Positions 23,233-31,662 of a DNA stretch of 46,127 bases are shown here, in pieces. The notes below the pieces were generated by a model. The model made no database searches and was not told where the DNA came from. It saw nothing but the letters and a program-made list of their open reading frames with translations. The stretch is from Patescibacteria group bacterium (GTDB lineage: Bacteria > Patescibacteriota > Microgenomatia > UBA1400 > JAHJAY01): the NCBI GenBank assembly GCA_018813815.1, contig JAHJAY010000035.1:1-46127 (forward strand). The letters run 5' to 3'. The translations under genes and the position numbers were made by a program. The number at the start of each line of letters is the position of its first letter. Position 1 is the stretch's first letter.

Positions 23233-23269
23233 CCCAGCCCTTCGCAAAGGGCTGGGTTTATTTTATTTT
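23233..23269 (+). terminator. Rho-independent terminator of the nrd operon
   Basis: CCCAGCCCTT (23233-23242) pairs perfectly with AAGGGCTGGG (23247-23256) around CGCA; TTTATTTTATTTT follows. This is the strongest intrinsic terminator seen in the window. Confidence 0.95.
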
Positions 23270-23278
23270 CACCTAACT

Positions 23279-23548
23279 TTAAATTACCGGTGCCGGTGGA
23301 ACTGGTTTTTCGGCTTCATCTTCAGGCACTACTGGTTCATCTAAGTCCGGGGTTGGTACGGCTGGCAGTTCAGATGTAGGTGGTGCCGCTGGAGTGGGCG
23401 GAACAATTGGTTCTATCGGTGAGGGCGGAGCAGGGGGCATCACTGGCGGTTCAGGTGTAACTGGTGCCATTGGATCAGGCGGTTGAGCCGGATCAGCCGG
23501 CTGGTTTAAGGATTGACCAACAGAAGGCATTTGTTGAACATCATCCAT
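23279..23548 (-). CDS. Small proline-rich acidic protein
   Basis: The 89-residue product is about one third proline, with runs such as PPDPMAPVTPEPPVMPPAPP. It has few hydrophobic residues, no membrane helix and no signal peptide, so it should be extended and disordered. It may be a cytoplasmic linker or binding protein; no family is recognised. The gene has its own promoter (TTGAAA, 18 bases, TATAGT) and a strong GGGGGTGA ribosome-binding site. Low complexity makes some doubt reasonable, but the control signals favour a real gene. Confidence 0.6.
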   Translation of the reverse strand: MDDVQQMPSVGQSLNQPADPAQPPDPMAPVTPEPPVMPPAPPSPIEPIVPPTPAAPPTSELPAVPTPDLDEPVVPEDEAEKPVPPAPVI

Positions 23549-23600
23549 TTTTCTTCACCCCCTTTTTTAATTCGAATTAAATTTAACTTTATCCTTATTC

Positions 23601-23638
23601 ACTATAGTCTGAAAACTATTTAACTTTCAAGGTATAAT
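23601..23638. promoter_or_regulatory. Divergent promoters at 23.6 kb
   Basis: Minus strand: TTGAAA (23630-23625), 18 bases, TATAGT (23606-23601) for the proline-rich gene. Plus strand: CTGAAA (23609-23614), 18 bases, TATAAT (23633-23638), ending 6 bases before ATG 23645. The two promoters interleave, so they cannot easily be occupied at once. Confidence 0.6.
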
Positions 23639-23644
23639 TTACTA

Positions 23645-24676
23645 ATGACTGCTGAAGACTATTTAAAAAACAGATTAAAAAACTGTTCTAGTTATATTTT
23701 GAATGATGCTGACAAGGCTTTTTTAAAAAACCACGGAGTAGAGGCTTTTGTTTATAAAAAATTAACCTGGAAAAAGTTTCGCAAATGGAAATTAGAATCT
23801 GAATGTATTGAACGGACTAAAAAAACCATCCATCTGGCTCTTTCTAAAAATGAACCTTTAAAAGTAGTTTTTCCCATTGGTGGCTATAAACTCTGGCGAT
23901 TAGCCTCTTGGCCAGAGGTTGACTGGGCGGAATTTTTTAATATTGCCTATATTTTAGAATATCTTTCACCTCTAGCTGCGGTTTATAAACCCGGCGTTAT
24001 ATTCAGTTATTATGTTCATACTTTATTAATGGAAAAACATGATAACTTAACCACTAAAGAAATTAAGCAGTACATGGTTTCTTTTGGAGCTTTAATTAAT
24101 TTTTTTAAAAAGCATTTGCCTAAAAATCTTAAGCTAGAAATTTGGAAAGACATCGATCTTTATTCTCGGAAAGAGTATTTTAAAACATTAGATGTTGTTT
24201 ATGCAGAAGTAAAAAAAGAGTATGAATTTTGGTCTAAAGAAAAGCAAGCGCGCTACCAGAGAATGGCGATGTTAAATTTAAGATGGGAAGGGAAACAAAA
24301 TTGGACTACTCTTTCCGAAACAGAAAAAAAAGCCAAGTTTAAAATGGCGGCCGTCTATGAGGCAGCTGCCCCGCGCTTGATCAAGGTTCAAAAACAAGTT
24401 AAGGGATCAGATAAAGTTTTAGTTTTTGTAAACCCGACAAAAGAATTTATTGGCATTGGTTCAACTAGAGGTTCAATTGTTAAGCCGTGGATTGGTGTTG
24501 GTGTATTGGAAAAAAGGGGACAGGGTTTTATCGACCGGATTTTATCGCCCTCTCAGTGGCAAAAAGTCCAAAACCAGAATCATAAAGCAGTAAAAACAGA
24601 GCTAATTCCTTTAAAAAACTTTAAGGAGATTAGGGTTTATCCCAAAAGGTTTAATTTTTCCAGCAGTCAAGTTTAA
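23645..24676 (+). CDS. Unrecognised 343-residue protein, possibly Dit1/PvcA-like
   Basis: I cannot assign this with confidence. The N-terminal 60 residues are helical and basic. The core has FPIGGYKLWRLASWPEVDWA, a region FNIAYILEYLSPLAAVYKPG, then VIFSYYVHTLL, and a helical region EIKQYMVSFGALINFF. The order of a Phe-Pro strand, an acidic PEVDWAE helix and a Y-x-PG strand loosely recalls isonitrile synthases (Dit1/PvcA fold); this is a weak resemblance only. The C-terminal third holds RLIKVQKQVKGSDKVLVFVNP. The gene is monocistronic with a leaderless promoter. Confidence 0.55.
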   Translation: MTAEDYLKNRLKNCSSYILNDADKAFLKNHGVEAFVYKKLTWKKFRKWKLESECIERTKKTIHLALSKNEPLKVVFPIGGYKLWRLASWPEVDWAEFFNIAYILEYLSPLAAVYKPGVIFSYYVHTLLMEKHDNLTTKEIKQYMVSFGALINFFKKHLPKNLKLEIWKDIDLYSRKEYFKTLDVVYAEVKKEYEFWSKEKQARYQRMAMLNLRWEGKQNWTTLSETEKKAKFKMAAVYEAAAPRLIKVQKQVKGSDKVLVFVNPTKEFIGIGSTRGSIVKPWIGVGVLEKRGQGFIDRILSPSQWQKVQNQNHKAVKTELIPLKNFKEIRVYPKRFNFSSSQV

Positions 24677-24682
24677 ATAACT

Positions 24683-24711
24683 TTGACCCCCTAGAGCTAT
24701 TTTGCTACAAT
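24683..24711 (+). promoter_or_regulatory. Promoter of pyruvate kinase
   Basis: TTGACC (24683-24688), a 17-base spacer and TACAAT (24706-24711), 8 bases before ATG 24720. No Shine-Dalgarno is present, so the mRNA should be leaderless. Confidence 0.7.
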
Positions 24712-24719
24712 CTTCTGGT

Positions 24720-26141
24720 ATGAATACTAAAACCAAGATTGTGGTTACTATTGGGCCAGCTTGTGACTGTGAGACTTGTATTGCCGATATGATTGAAGCT
24801 GGCGCTTCGATTTTTCGTTTTAACACCAAGCACAATTCTTTAAAATGGCACTCGAGCCGGATTGCCCGGGTCAGGCGGGCGGCCAAAAAAGTCGGTGTGC
24901 CGGTGGCGATTCTATTAGACTTGCGTGGATCTGAATTGCGGGTCGGCACTTTTAAAAGCGGCCAGCTGAATTTAGAATCAGGGGAAACTGTTTGGCTTCG
25001 GCCCCAAGATTACAAATCGGATTACAAACAAATTATTGTTAAAGATTTGAACCTGGTTAAAGGGGTTAAGCAGGGTGCTGCAGTTTATCTTGATGATGGC
25101 TTTTTAAAATTGCGGGTTACTCAAGTCAGTTTGCCTCAGGGAATACAAGCCAGCGTGATTGAGGGTGGTATATTAAAAGACAATAAAAGTATCAATTTCC
25201 CCGGGGCAAAAGTTGATTTACCCTCGTTAGTTAAACGCGACCTGGAATTTTTATCCATGCCGGCCAAGCAAGATATTGATTTTGTGGGTCATTCTTTTGT
25301 CCGCTCTAAGGCAGATATTTTGGCGCTCCGAAAAGTGTTAAGTAAACAAAACCTTAAGGTAGCAATAGTGGCCAAAATCGAGAATCGTCAGGCAATTGAT
25401 AACTTTGAAGAAATTTTGGCTGCAGCTGATGCGATTATGGTTGCCCGAGGAGACTTGGGTGTAGAAATTGCTTTGCAAGAAGTGCCTTTTTACCAGAAGA
25501 TGATTATTCAGCGCTGTCGGGAAGAGGCTAAGCCGGTAATTGTGGCTACTCAAATGCTGGAGTCAATGATAACTAAACCCCGGCCGACCCGGGCAGAAAC
25601 TTCAGATGTGGCCAATGCGGTTTATGATGCCACTGATGCTTTAATGCTTTCCGGAGAAACCGCCGCCGGTAAATTTCCAATTAAAACGGTTCAAGTTATG
25701 AATACTATTGCCGATTTTAGCGAACAAAAACGCATAGTTAAAAAAGTTGAATGTCAAGGCAGGAATTTAACCGAAGTAATTTCTTTTTCCGCCTTAAAAG
25801 TTTTAAATAATAGATATTTTGCTGTTAAAAGGCCGCGCAGTTTTGTTATTTTTACCGATACGGGTTTGACCGTGCGTTTTTTATCCAGTTTGCGGCCAAC
25901 TATTCCCATTTTTGCCATTACTGATGACAAAAAAGTTCGTGATCAGCTTTGCTTGTCATATGGAGTGGTGCCTTTTTATCATCAATTTCCTCAAGGACAG
26001 ATTCGTTCCACCAAATATGCCTTGCAATTTTTAAAACAGAAAAAACAGCTGCAAACCGGCGACCGGGTAATTTTAATTTATGGTAAGCAATGGGGAGTTC
26101 CCGGCGGCACTAATACGATTCGGGTAGAAGAAATCCAGTAG
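24720..26141 (+). CDS. pyk: Pyruvate kinase
   Basis: Pyruvate kinase makes ATP and pyruvate from phosphoenolpyruvate. With the start at ATG 24720 (the ORF-track TTG overlaps the -10 box) the product is 473 residues. Visible are TKIVVTIGPACD, FRFNTKHNS (usual RxNFSHG, with altered residues), LLDLRGSELRVG (usual DTKGPEIR), AKIENRQAIDNFEEIL, DAIMVARGDLGVEI, QMLESMITKPRPTRAETSDVANAV and LSGETAAGKFP. The active-site loops are complete, with substitutions in the first two motifs. The C-terminal domain is present. Confidence 0.94.
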   Translation: MNTKTKIVVTIGPACDCETCIADMIEAGASIFRFNTKHNSLKWHSSRIARVRRAAKKVGVPVAILLDLRGSELRVGTFKSGQLNLESGETVWLRPQDYKSDYKQIIVKDLNLVKGVKQGAAVYLDDGFLKLRVTQVSLPQGIQASVIEGGILKDNKSINFPGAKVDLPSLVKRDLEFLSMPAKQDIDFVGHSFVRSKADILALRKVLSKQNLKVAIVAKIENRQAIDNFEEILAAADAIMVARGDLGVEIALQEVPFYQKMIIQRCREEAKPVIVATQMLESMITKPRPTRAETSDVANAVYDATDALMLSGETAAGKFPIKTVQVMNTIADFSEQKRIVKKVECQGRNLTEVISFSALKVLNNRYFAVKRPRSFVIFTDTGLTVRFLSSLRPTIPIFAITDDKKVRDQLCLSYGVVPFYHQFPQGQIRSTKYALQFLKQKKQLQTGDRVILIYGKQWGVPGGTNTIRVEEIQ

Positions 26142-26193
26142 TTTAATAAAATCAACTACATTCTTTGGTTTTTAGTGAGATAATTATAGAGAG

Positions 26194-28296
26194 ATGAAAA
26201 GAAACAAGGGTTTAAGATTAAGGCAACTATTTTTTTTCAGGCACTCAGTTTTTTTGTTCTTTGTGGCCGCATTGTTAACTTTTTCTATTTTAGGAATCAA
26301 GCATTTTAACGCAATTTCTGTTTTAGCCTGGGATGCGATTGATTCTTTTGAAGATTCAGCTTTGCCTGGTTGGCAAATTCTTGCCGGCTCTTCCGGGATT
26401 AGAGTTTGCAATGATCAAGTTTATGATGGTAACTTTTCTCTTTGTTTAAAAAAACCTGCTGATGGTTATATAGAGATGAAAAAAAATGTTTCTAGTGTAA
26501 CTAACAAGAAATTTTCAATGCGATATTATGATAATCTTGAAAAAAAAGGAACGCAGTGGAGGGTAGAAAACAGCAGCACAGGCCAATATTATATGGTAGG
26601 TATAAAAGATTCTACCAACCCTGATAATTACTTTGTCAGATACAGCGATGATGGGGGCAATCTTTTATATTTTGATACAGGAGTTAAAAGAACGCTGGGC
26701 TGGCATCAATTTGAAATCATCGTAACCGAAATTGGTACTTATGCGAAGATTGATGGTTTTAATACTTCATATTTAGGCATGAATAATGGCGATAGACCGC
26801 TAAACAATACCCTGACAAGTATTGATGCAATTTATATTGCTTCTACTTGGAGCGTGATTAGCGATGATTATTATGATCTTTTAGAATCTGAAGCAATTGA
26901 AAAATTTGATGGAGTAACAAAAGCAACTCTAAAAAGGCTCGAAAATTTTGTGCAAAAGTATACTGACCGGTTTATCGGAGCTGAAAGCTACTCTATTGAA
27001 GATATTGCTCAAGATGGCGATAATCAGCTTTCGCGAAGCGCAGCTAATTTAAGTTTGGCTTTATCAATTTTATGTTTAGAAAGTGGTAACGAGAATCATT
27101 GTCAAAACTCTTTAGTTTTAGCAGATAAAGTAAGACAGTCTTATTATGTTGCTTTGAATAATTGGAAAGCAGTTGATTCAAGCAATCCTTATTTTATCTA
27201 TAATTCTTCTCCGTTGACTTTATACCCTTTGCTTTTAACCACTTGGATTAACAAAGACAGGCTGACTATTGAAGAATATGATTCTTATTATGAAATTTTT
27301 AGTCAAGAAGCCAATTGGTTTCTTGATCATGACTTAGCGGTTGAACTTATTTCTGAGCCTGGAAATTCTAACTCAGAAACTTTAGCTTGGACAGGTGCCT
27401 ACCTTTGCTTGGCGGGAAAAGCTTTTGAAAACCCCTCATGGTTAGATATGGGAAATTATTTAATTGAGTCTTCTTTGTTAGAAGAAAATATAGGAGTAGA
27501 TTATAGATTTTATAACCATAACATTTTTCATCCCGCTTATGCTTTTTATACTCTGGCATCAGTGGCAGAGGCCGGTTTAAGTTATCGCGTTCGTGGCGAA
27601 GAGATTCCGATTGTCTGGAAAGATAATATTGTTAATTTATATAAAGGAAGCATTGAAAGTAATGTTGCCTGGAATTATAGGTATTTTTATTTGAATTTTA
27701 CTCATGGAGTTGATGATTGGCATCGTACTCCTGTGGATTCGGCCATTTCTGCCCTTACTTTACTGGAATATTTTGAGGAGGGCATAAATGACAACTTGGG
27801 AAAATATATTTGGTATGTAGCTCATGATTATCAAACTTTTCCTGAAATTAAAGATTTAGCAGCTGATTATGAAGTAGACAACTATGAGGTTGGAGTTGAT
27901 ACCTATGGTAATGTGAAGTATGTTTATTCTTTTCTTGATGAATACAATAAGAGGCTTTTAGTGAATGGTTGTGTGGCGTTTTATGATGCGATTACTTACT
28001 TTTATGAAACAAACTTTTTATTAGATTCTTTTTTGTCGCCACCCACGACTTTTATTTGCCTTTTTTGTCCAGTCGGACAATTATTAAAATCGTTGGGTAA
28101 TGCTGATTGTAATTCTAAGATTAATGCTTTGGATTTTACCGGTTGGCTAAAGGTTTATAGACAAGTTGTTGACGGAGAGCTTATTCTTGAAGAAGAAAAG
28201 GGGCCAGTTGATTTTAATTGTCAAGCGGATACAAAAGAACTTATAGTTGATTTTGAAGATTTTGCTATTTGGGCCAAAAATTATGGTTCGGAATAA
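26194..28296 (+). CDS. Large secreted protein with jelly-roll and dockerin-like domains
   Basis: The first 47 residues contain a signal or anchor helix (FFVAALLTFSILGIKHFNAISVLA). Residues about 48-220 (SFEDSALPGWQILAG; FSMRYYDNLEKKG; GWHQFEIIV) look like a LamG/concanavalin-type jelly roll. Residues about 230-600 are helical with many aromatics and could be an alpha/alpha barrel like those of glycan-degrading enzymes. The C-terminus has GNADCNSKINALDFTGWLKV and VDFNCQADTK, a dockerin-like pair of calcium loops. Function is probably extracellular, acting on or binding glycan. No catalytic residues can be named. Confidence 0.75.
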   Translation: MKRNKGLRLRQLFFFRHSVFLFFVAALLTFSILGIKHFNAISVLAWDAIDSFEDSALPGWQILAGSSGIRVCNDQVYDGNFSLCLKKPADGYIEMKKNVSSVTNKKFSMRYYDNLEKKGTQWRVENSSTGQYYMVGIKDSTNPDNYFVRYSDDGGNLLYFDTGVKRTLGWHQFEIIVTEIGTYAKIDGFNTSYLGMNNGDRPLNNTLTSIDAIYIASTWSVISDDYYDLLESEAIEKFDGVTKATLKRLENFVQKYTDRFIGAESYSIEDIAQDGDNQLSRSAANLSLALSILCLESGNENHCQNSLVLADKVRQSYYVALNNWKAVDSSNPYFIYNSSPLTLYPLLLTTWINKDRLTIEEYDSYYEIFSQEANWFLDHDLAVELISEPGNSNSETLAWTGAYLCLAGKAFENPSWLDMGNYLIESSLLEENIGVDYRFYNHNIFHPAYAFYTLASVAEAGLSYRVRGEEIPIVWKDNIVNLYKGSIESNVAWNYRYFYLNFTHGVDDWHRTPVDSAISALTLLEYFEEGINDNLGKYIWYVAHDYQTFPEIKDLAADYEVDNYEVGVDTYGNVKYVYSFLDEYNKRLLVNGCVAFYDAITYFYETNFLLDSFLSPPTTFICLFCPVGQLLKSLGNADCNSKINALDFTGWLKVYRQVVDGELILEEEKGPVDFNCQADTKELIVDFEDFAIWAKNYGSE

Positions 28297-28375
28297 GCCC
28301 TTGTCTTAAAAATTAATTGCTGGTTTTATTGAATTACTGGGTTACTGGATCTGCTTTTTATGCTACCATTTGGAT

Positions 28376-28825
28376 ATGGATGACAATCTGCCCAACGATC
28401 AACCACAACAATCAGCCCCGCCAAAATCTTCAGATTCAGGCGGGAAAGCAGTTATGCCGTCAGCACCCGGAGTTGATAAAGAAAAAGAGGTTTGGGTTGG
28501 ACAAGAGCGCAAAGAACCGGGAGTAATTGAGCATAAAGAGCCGGTTTTACCTAAAGAAACCGAAGGCTGGTTAGAAAAACTGGAAAAGGGCGAAGAGATT
28601 AAATTACCCCAACCAATAACTGATGATACCGGTCAAGTGATTTTAGATGATGTTGCGCCACAAGTTGATAAGGTTGAATTACCCTTGACTGAAGAGGAGA
28701 TTAAAATTGGTTTGCATCAGAAAATTTGGGATTCAATTCGTTGGCTGGCGGCTTGGTGTTTCCGCATGATTAAGCTCGACCCCAAAAAATTTATTTATCA
28801 TCGCAAGAGAAAAGTAGGAGTATAG
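28376..28825 (+). CDS. Acidic protein encoded before the VirD4-like ATPase
   Basis: ATG 28376 gives 149 residues; the ORF-track TTG is two codons earlier. A long disordered acidic and Pro-rich N-terminus is followed by GWLEKLEKGEEIKLPQPITD, then VELPLTEEEIKIGLHQKIW. The C-terminal basic helix (WLAAWCFRMIKLDPKKFIYHRKRK) could lie on the membrane. No family name is known to me. It ends 4 bases before the ATPase, so it is probably a partner of that protein. A weak TTACTG-16-TACCAT promoter precedes it. Confidence 0.65.
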   Translation: MDDNLPNDQPQQSAPPKSSDSGGKAVMPSAPGVDKEKEVWVGQERKEPGVIEHKEPVLPKETEGWLEKLEKGEEIKLPQPITDDTGQVILDDVAPQVDKVELPLTEEEIKIGLHQKIWDSIRWLAAWCFRMIKLDPKKFIYHRKRKVGV

Positions 28826-28829
28826 TCAG

Positions 28830-31151
28830 ATGATGAACAATGCGCTTGGTTTAATGGAACAGTTTTTAGTGATGGCGTTGGTTTTTTTAATCAGCCTGGG
28901 AGGGTTGGCGGCGACTTTTTATTTTGTCCTGCAATGGTTTAAATTCAAAGATCGGGAAGAAAATTCACTGTCATACGTTTTATTACAAATTGCTTTACCG
29001 CGAGATAATGAAATTAAAATTGATGCCGCCGAACAATTTTTTTCTTCCCTTTTTTCAGTTAAAAACAGTGGTTGGCTTTCCTTTTTAAAGTCCCAGCAAC
29101 ATTTTTCTTTTGAAATTGTCGGTAAAAAAGAAGACATTCGTTTTTATGTTTCCGTTCCCGAAAAATTGATGGACATGGTGGAAAAGCAAATCCACGGGGC
29201 TTATCCTGAAGCCGAAATTGAACACGCTGATGAATATAATATTTTTTCAGCTAAAGGTAAAGTGGCCTTTAGTGAATTAAAATTAAAAAATTCGAGCTAT
29301 TTGCCTTTAAAGATTTACAAAGATTTATCGGTTGATCCGCTGTCATCAATTACTTCGGGTTTGGCCAAGATGGAGGCAGATGAGGGTGCGGCCATTCAGT
29401 TGATTGTTTCTCCGGCCGGGAGTAAGTGGCAACAACAAGGACGAGGTTATATTAGCAAAACAAAGTCTCGCGAATCTGATCCGGAAAAAGCCCAATACAA
29501 TGTTGACCCAAAAATTTATGATCAAATTGAAAACAAATGCAGTAAGCCCGGCTTTAATTTGACTGCCAGAGTGGTAGTTTCTTCTAAAAACCGGGATTCG
29601 GCTGAGGCTCATTTAAGCAATATTAAAGGCGCTTTTTCCCAGTTTAATTCTGACCAGAATAGTTTTACCGGTAAAAAGATTTGGTTAAAGCGGGCTTTTA
29701 TGAATAATTTTATTTATCGCTACCAACCTTTGTTTGGCAATAAAACTATTCTTTCCACTGAAGAATTGGCTACAATTTTTCATTTTCCCAATAAGTCGGT
29801 AGAAACTCCGCACATTGATTGGCTGGCGGCTAAAAAAACGCCTGCTCCGGCAGAAATCCCCAACCAAGGCCTTTATTTAGGTAAAAATATATTTCGGGGA
29901 ACCACCCGAAAAATTTATATTAGCGACGATGATCGTTTGCGTCATGTTTATATCATTGGCAAAACCGGTACGGGTAAATCCGAATTGCTTCGAGATATGA
30001 TTTATCAGGACATTATGGCCGGTAGGGGGGTGGCTTTTATTGATCCCCATGACACGGTAGAAAAAATTCTTAAGATGATTCCGCCGGAACGAGCCGAAGA
30101 TGTGATTTACTTTAATCCTTCTGATGAAGCCAGACCCATGGGGTTAAACATGCTTGAAGCTTATACTGAACAACAAAAGCACTTTGTGGTTACCAGTATA
30201 ATTGGTTTGATGTACAAGCTTTATGATCCTTATAAGACCGGTATTATTGGCCCGCGGTTTGAACATGCGATTAGAAATGCCATGTTGACGGTTATGAGCG
30301 AAAAGGGAACTACTTTTATTGAGGTAGTTCGGTGTTTAACTGATCAAAAATATGTGCAGGAATTATTACCCAAGGTTCAAGATCCGATTGTCCGGCGTTA
30401 TTGGACCGACCAGATTGCCCAAACATCAGATTTTCATAAAAGCGAAGTGCTTGATTATATTGTGTCTAAATTTGGCCGGTTTGTAACTAATAAAATGATG
30501 CGTAATATTATTGGTCAAAGTGAGTCGTCTTTTGATTTTCGCAAGGTTATGGATGAAGGTAAGATTCTTTTAATTAATTTGGCTAAAGGTAAAATCGGTG
30601 AGGAAAACTCCAACTTTTTAGGCTTAGTTTTAGTACCTAAAATTTTGATTGCCGCTATGAGCCGTCAAGACATACCCGAAGAACAACGCCGGCCGTTTTA
30701 TCTTTATGTTGATGAGTTTCAGAATTTTGCCACGCCGGATTTTGCCCAGATTCTATCTGAGGCGCGAAAATTCGGGCTGGCTTTAACTGTGGCGAATCAA
30801 TTTATTGGTCAGATGGAGGAGGAAGTTAAAAATGCTATTTTCGGCAATGTTGGCACCCTGATTTCTTTCCGGGTTGGTGTCAGTGATGCTAATTATTTAC
30901 AACATGAGCTGCAGCCAACCATTAGCGAGTCAGATCTTATTAATCTAGAGCGTTATAATGTTTATACCAAAACGATTGTTAATAATGAGCCGCAGACGCC
31001 TTTTTCTATGAATTTGATGAAAGATATGGCTCAAGTTAAGAATCTGGAAAGTCCTAAGGTAGCGGAAATGGTTAAACAGTTGTCCAGCTTAAAGTACGGT
31101 AGGGATAGCGACATCATTGAGGCCGAAATTGCCCGCCGGTCGAAGTTGTAA
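28830..31151 (+). CDS. VirD4/TraG-like type IV secretion or DNA-transfer ATPase
   Basis: The 773 residues begin with one membrane helix (QFLVMALVFLISLGGLAATFYFVL), followed by an extracatalytic domain of about 300 residues (FSFEIVGKKEDIRFYVSVPE). The ATPase core has Walker A IGKTGTGKSELL near 378 and FIDPHDTVEKIL. FYLYVDEFQNFATPDFAQIL near 627 is the Walker B, followed by the sensor-like VANQFIGQM. This matches the HerA/VirD4/TraG coupling ATPase group. Such proteins move DNA or proteins, or assemble pili. No relaxase or other conjugation gene is present here. Confidence 0.85.
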   Translation: MMNNALGLMEQFLVMALVFLISLGGLAATFYFVLQWFKFKDREENSLSYVLLQIALPRDNEIKIDAAEQFFSSLFSVKNSGWLSFLKSQQHFSFEIVGKKEDIRFYVSVPEKLMDMVEKQIHGAYPEAEIEHADEYNIFSAKGKVAFSELKLKNSSYLPLKIYKDLSVDPLSSITSGLAKMEADEGAAIQLIVSPAGSKWQQQGRGYISKTKSRESDPEKAQYNVDPKIYDQIENKCSKPGFNLTARVVVSSKNRDSAEAHLSNIKGAFSQFNSDQNSFTGKKIWLKRAFMNNFIYRYQPLFGNKTILSTEELATIFHFPNKSVETPHIDWLAAKKTPAPAEIPNQGLYLGKNIFRGTTRKIYISDDDRLRHVYIIGKTGTGKSELLRDMIYQDIMAGRGVAFIDPHDTVEKILKMIPPERAEDVIYFNPSDEARPMGLNMLEAYTEQQKHFVVTSIIGLMYKLYDPYKTGIIGPRFEHAIRNAMLTVMSEKGTTFIEVVRCLTDQKYVQELLPKVQDPIVRRYWTDQIAQTSDFHKSEVLDYIVSKFGRFVTNKMMRNIIGQSESSFDFRKVMDEGKILLINLAKGKIGEENSNFLGLVLVPKILIAAMSRQDIPEEQRRPFYLYVDEFQNFATPDFAQILSEARKFGLALTVANQFIGQMEEEVKNAIFGNVGTLISFRVGVSDANYLQHELQPTISESDLINLERYNVYTKTIVNNEPQTPFSMNLMKDMAQVKNLESPKVAEMVKQLSSLKYGRDSDIIEAEIARRSKL

Positions 31152-31174
31152 AAAGCTGCCCAGGTTGCTATACT
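31146..31174 (+). promoter_or_regulatory. Promoter of the Cys-rich orphan gene
   Basis: TTGTAA (31146-31151, overlapping the ATPase stop codon), a 17-base spacer and TATACT (31169-31174), 7 bases before ATG 31182. No ribosome-binding site is seen. Confidence 0.6.
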
Positions 31175-31181
31175 ATAGGGC

Positions 31182-31475
31182 ATGTCACCAGAGTTAGGTT
31201 GTTTTTATGTTTTTAAAGTATTCCTACGCTCAGAAAAACAGGTGGTTGTTCCTGATTGTCCTGGAGTAGAGCCAATTATTATGCCTGCTAAGGCTGTAGC
31301 TATGTGTTGTGGGCCAAAACAGGAAGAAAATCGATGTAGCCTAAGATATGTTGGCCCTGGTTTCAGAGGACATTGTGGCGTAGCAGGACAATCAGTACAA
31401 TTTTCAGCTCCTTGTTTAGAAAAAGCGCTTCAAGTTCGAGCAACACAGATGGGTTATGTTTTAAGCTTTGATTAA
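31182..31475 (+). CDS. Cysteine-rich orphan protein, 97 residues
   Basis: No family is recognised. The protein has seven Cys residues spread along its length (including AMCCGPK and GHCGVAG) and many Gly and Pro residues, which suggests a small disulfide- or metal-stabilised fold. There is no signal peptide or membrane helix. A good promoter with leaderless spacing immediately before the ATG argues that it is real. It lies between the VirD4-like ATPase and tRNA-Ile. Confidence 0.5.
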   Translation: MSPELGCFYVFKVFLRSEKQVVVPDCPGVEPIIMPAKAVAMCCGPKQEENRCSLRYVGPGFRGHCGVAGQSVQFSAPCLEKALQVRATQMGYVLSFD

Positions 31476-31480
31476 TTTTT

Positions 31481-31489
31481 TGCTATAAT
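31481..31489 (+). promoter_or_regulatory. Extended -10 promoter of tRNA-Ile
   Basis: TGCTATAAT ends 9 bases before the tRNA 5' end, leaving almost no 5' leader for RNase P. No good -35 is visible, as expected with an extended -10. Confidence 0.6.
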
Positions 31490-31498
31490 ATCTTTATT

Positions 31499-31572
31499 GC
31501 TCGCGTAGCTCAGTTGGTTAGAGCACCAATCTTATAAGTTGGGGGCCCCTGGTTCGAGTCCAGGCGCGAGCA
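31499..31572 (+). tRNA. tRNA-Ile(UAU)
   Basis: A 74-base cloverleaf: acceptor GCTCGCG/CGCGAGC, D-arm GCTC-AGTTGGTTA-GAGC with the normal GG, anticodon arm CCAAT-CTTATAA-GTTGG with anticodon TAT, T-arm CCTGG-TTCGAGT-CCAGG, discriminator A. The CCA is not encoded. UAU reads AUA directly. Most bacteria read AUA with a lysidine-modified CAU tRNA instead, so this choice is less common. Confidence 0.95.
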
Positions 31573-31577
31573 CTTGA

Positions 31578-31605
31578 TTGACTTTTCAGAGATATTTGAT
31601 ATAGT
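31578..31605 (+). promoter_or_regulatory. Candidate promoter downstream of tRNA-Ile
   Basis: TTGACT (31578-31583), a 16-base spacer and TATAGT (31600-31605). Transcription would begin at about 31612, just before the hairpin at 31618, and would serve the 413-residue orphan gene. Confidence 0.5.
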
Positions 31606-31617
31606 TTGTTAAACTTG

Positions 31618-31646
31618 AACCTGTCTGTTGAGGACAGGTTTTTTGG
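31618..31646 (+). terminator. Intrinsic terminator after tRNA-Ile
   Basis: AACCTGTC (31618-31625) pairs perfectly with GACAGGTT (31633-31640) around TGTTGAG, then a short T run. It probably ends the tRNA transcript. The same hairpin would sit at the very 5' end of the mRNA from the promoter at 31578-31605. Confidence 0.75.
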
Positions 31647-31662
31647 TTTTTGGAGAGAAACA

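Noticed and set aside
28830-31151. Conjugative element centred on the VirD4/TraG-like ATPase
   Set aside because: No relaxase, VirB genes, oriT-like repeats or plasmid genes are nearby; such ATPases are also found as chromosomal genes.
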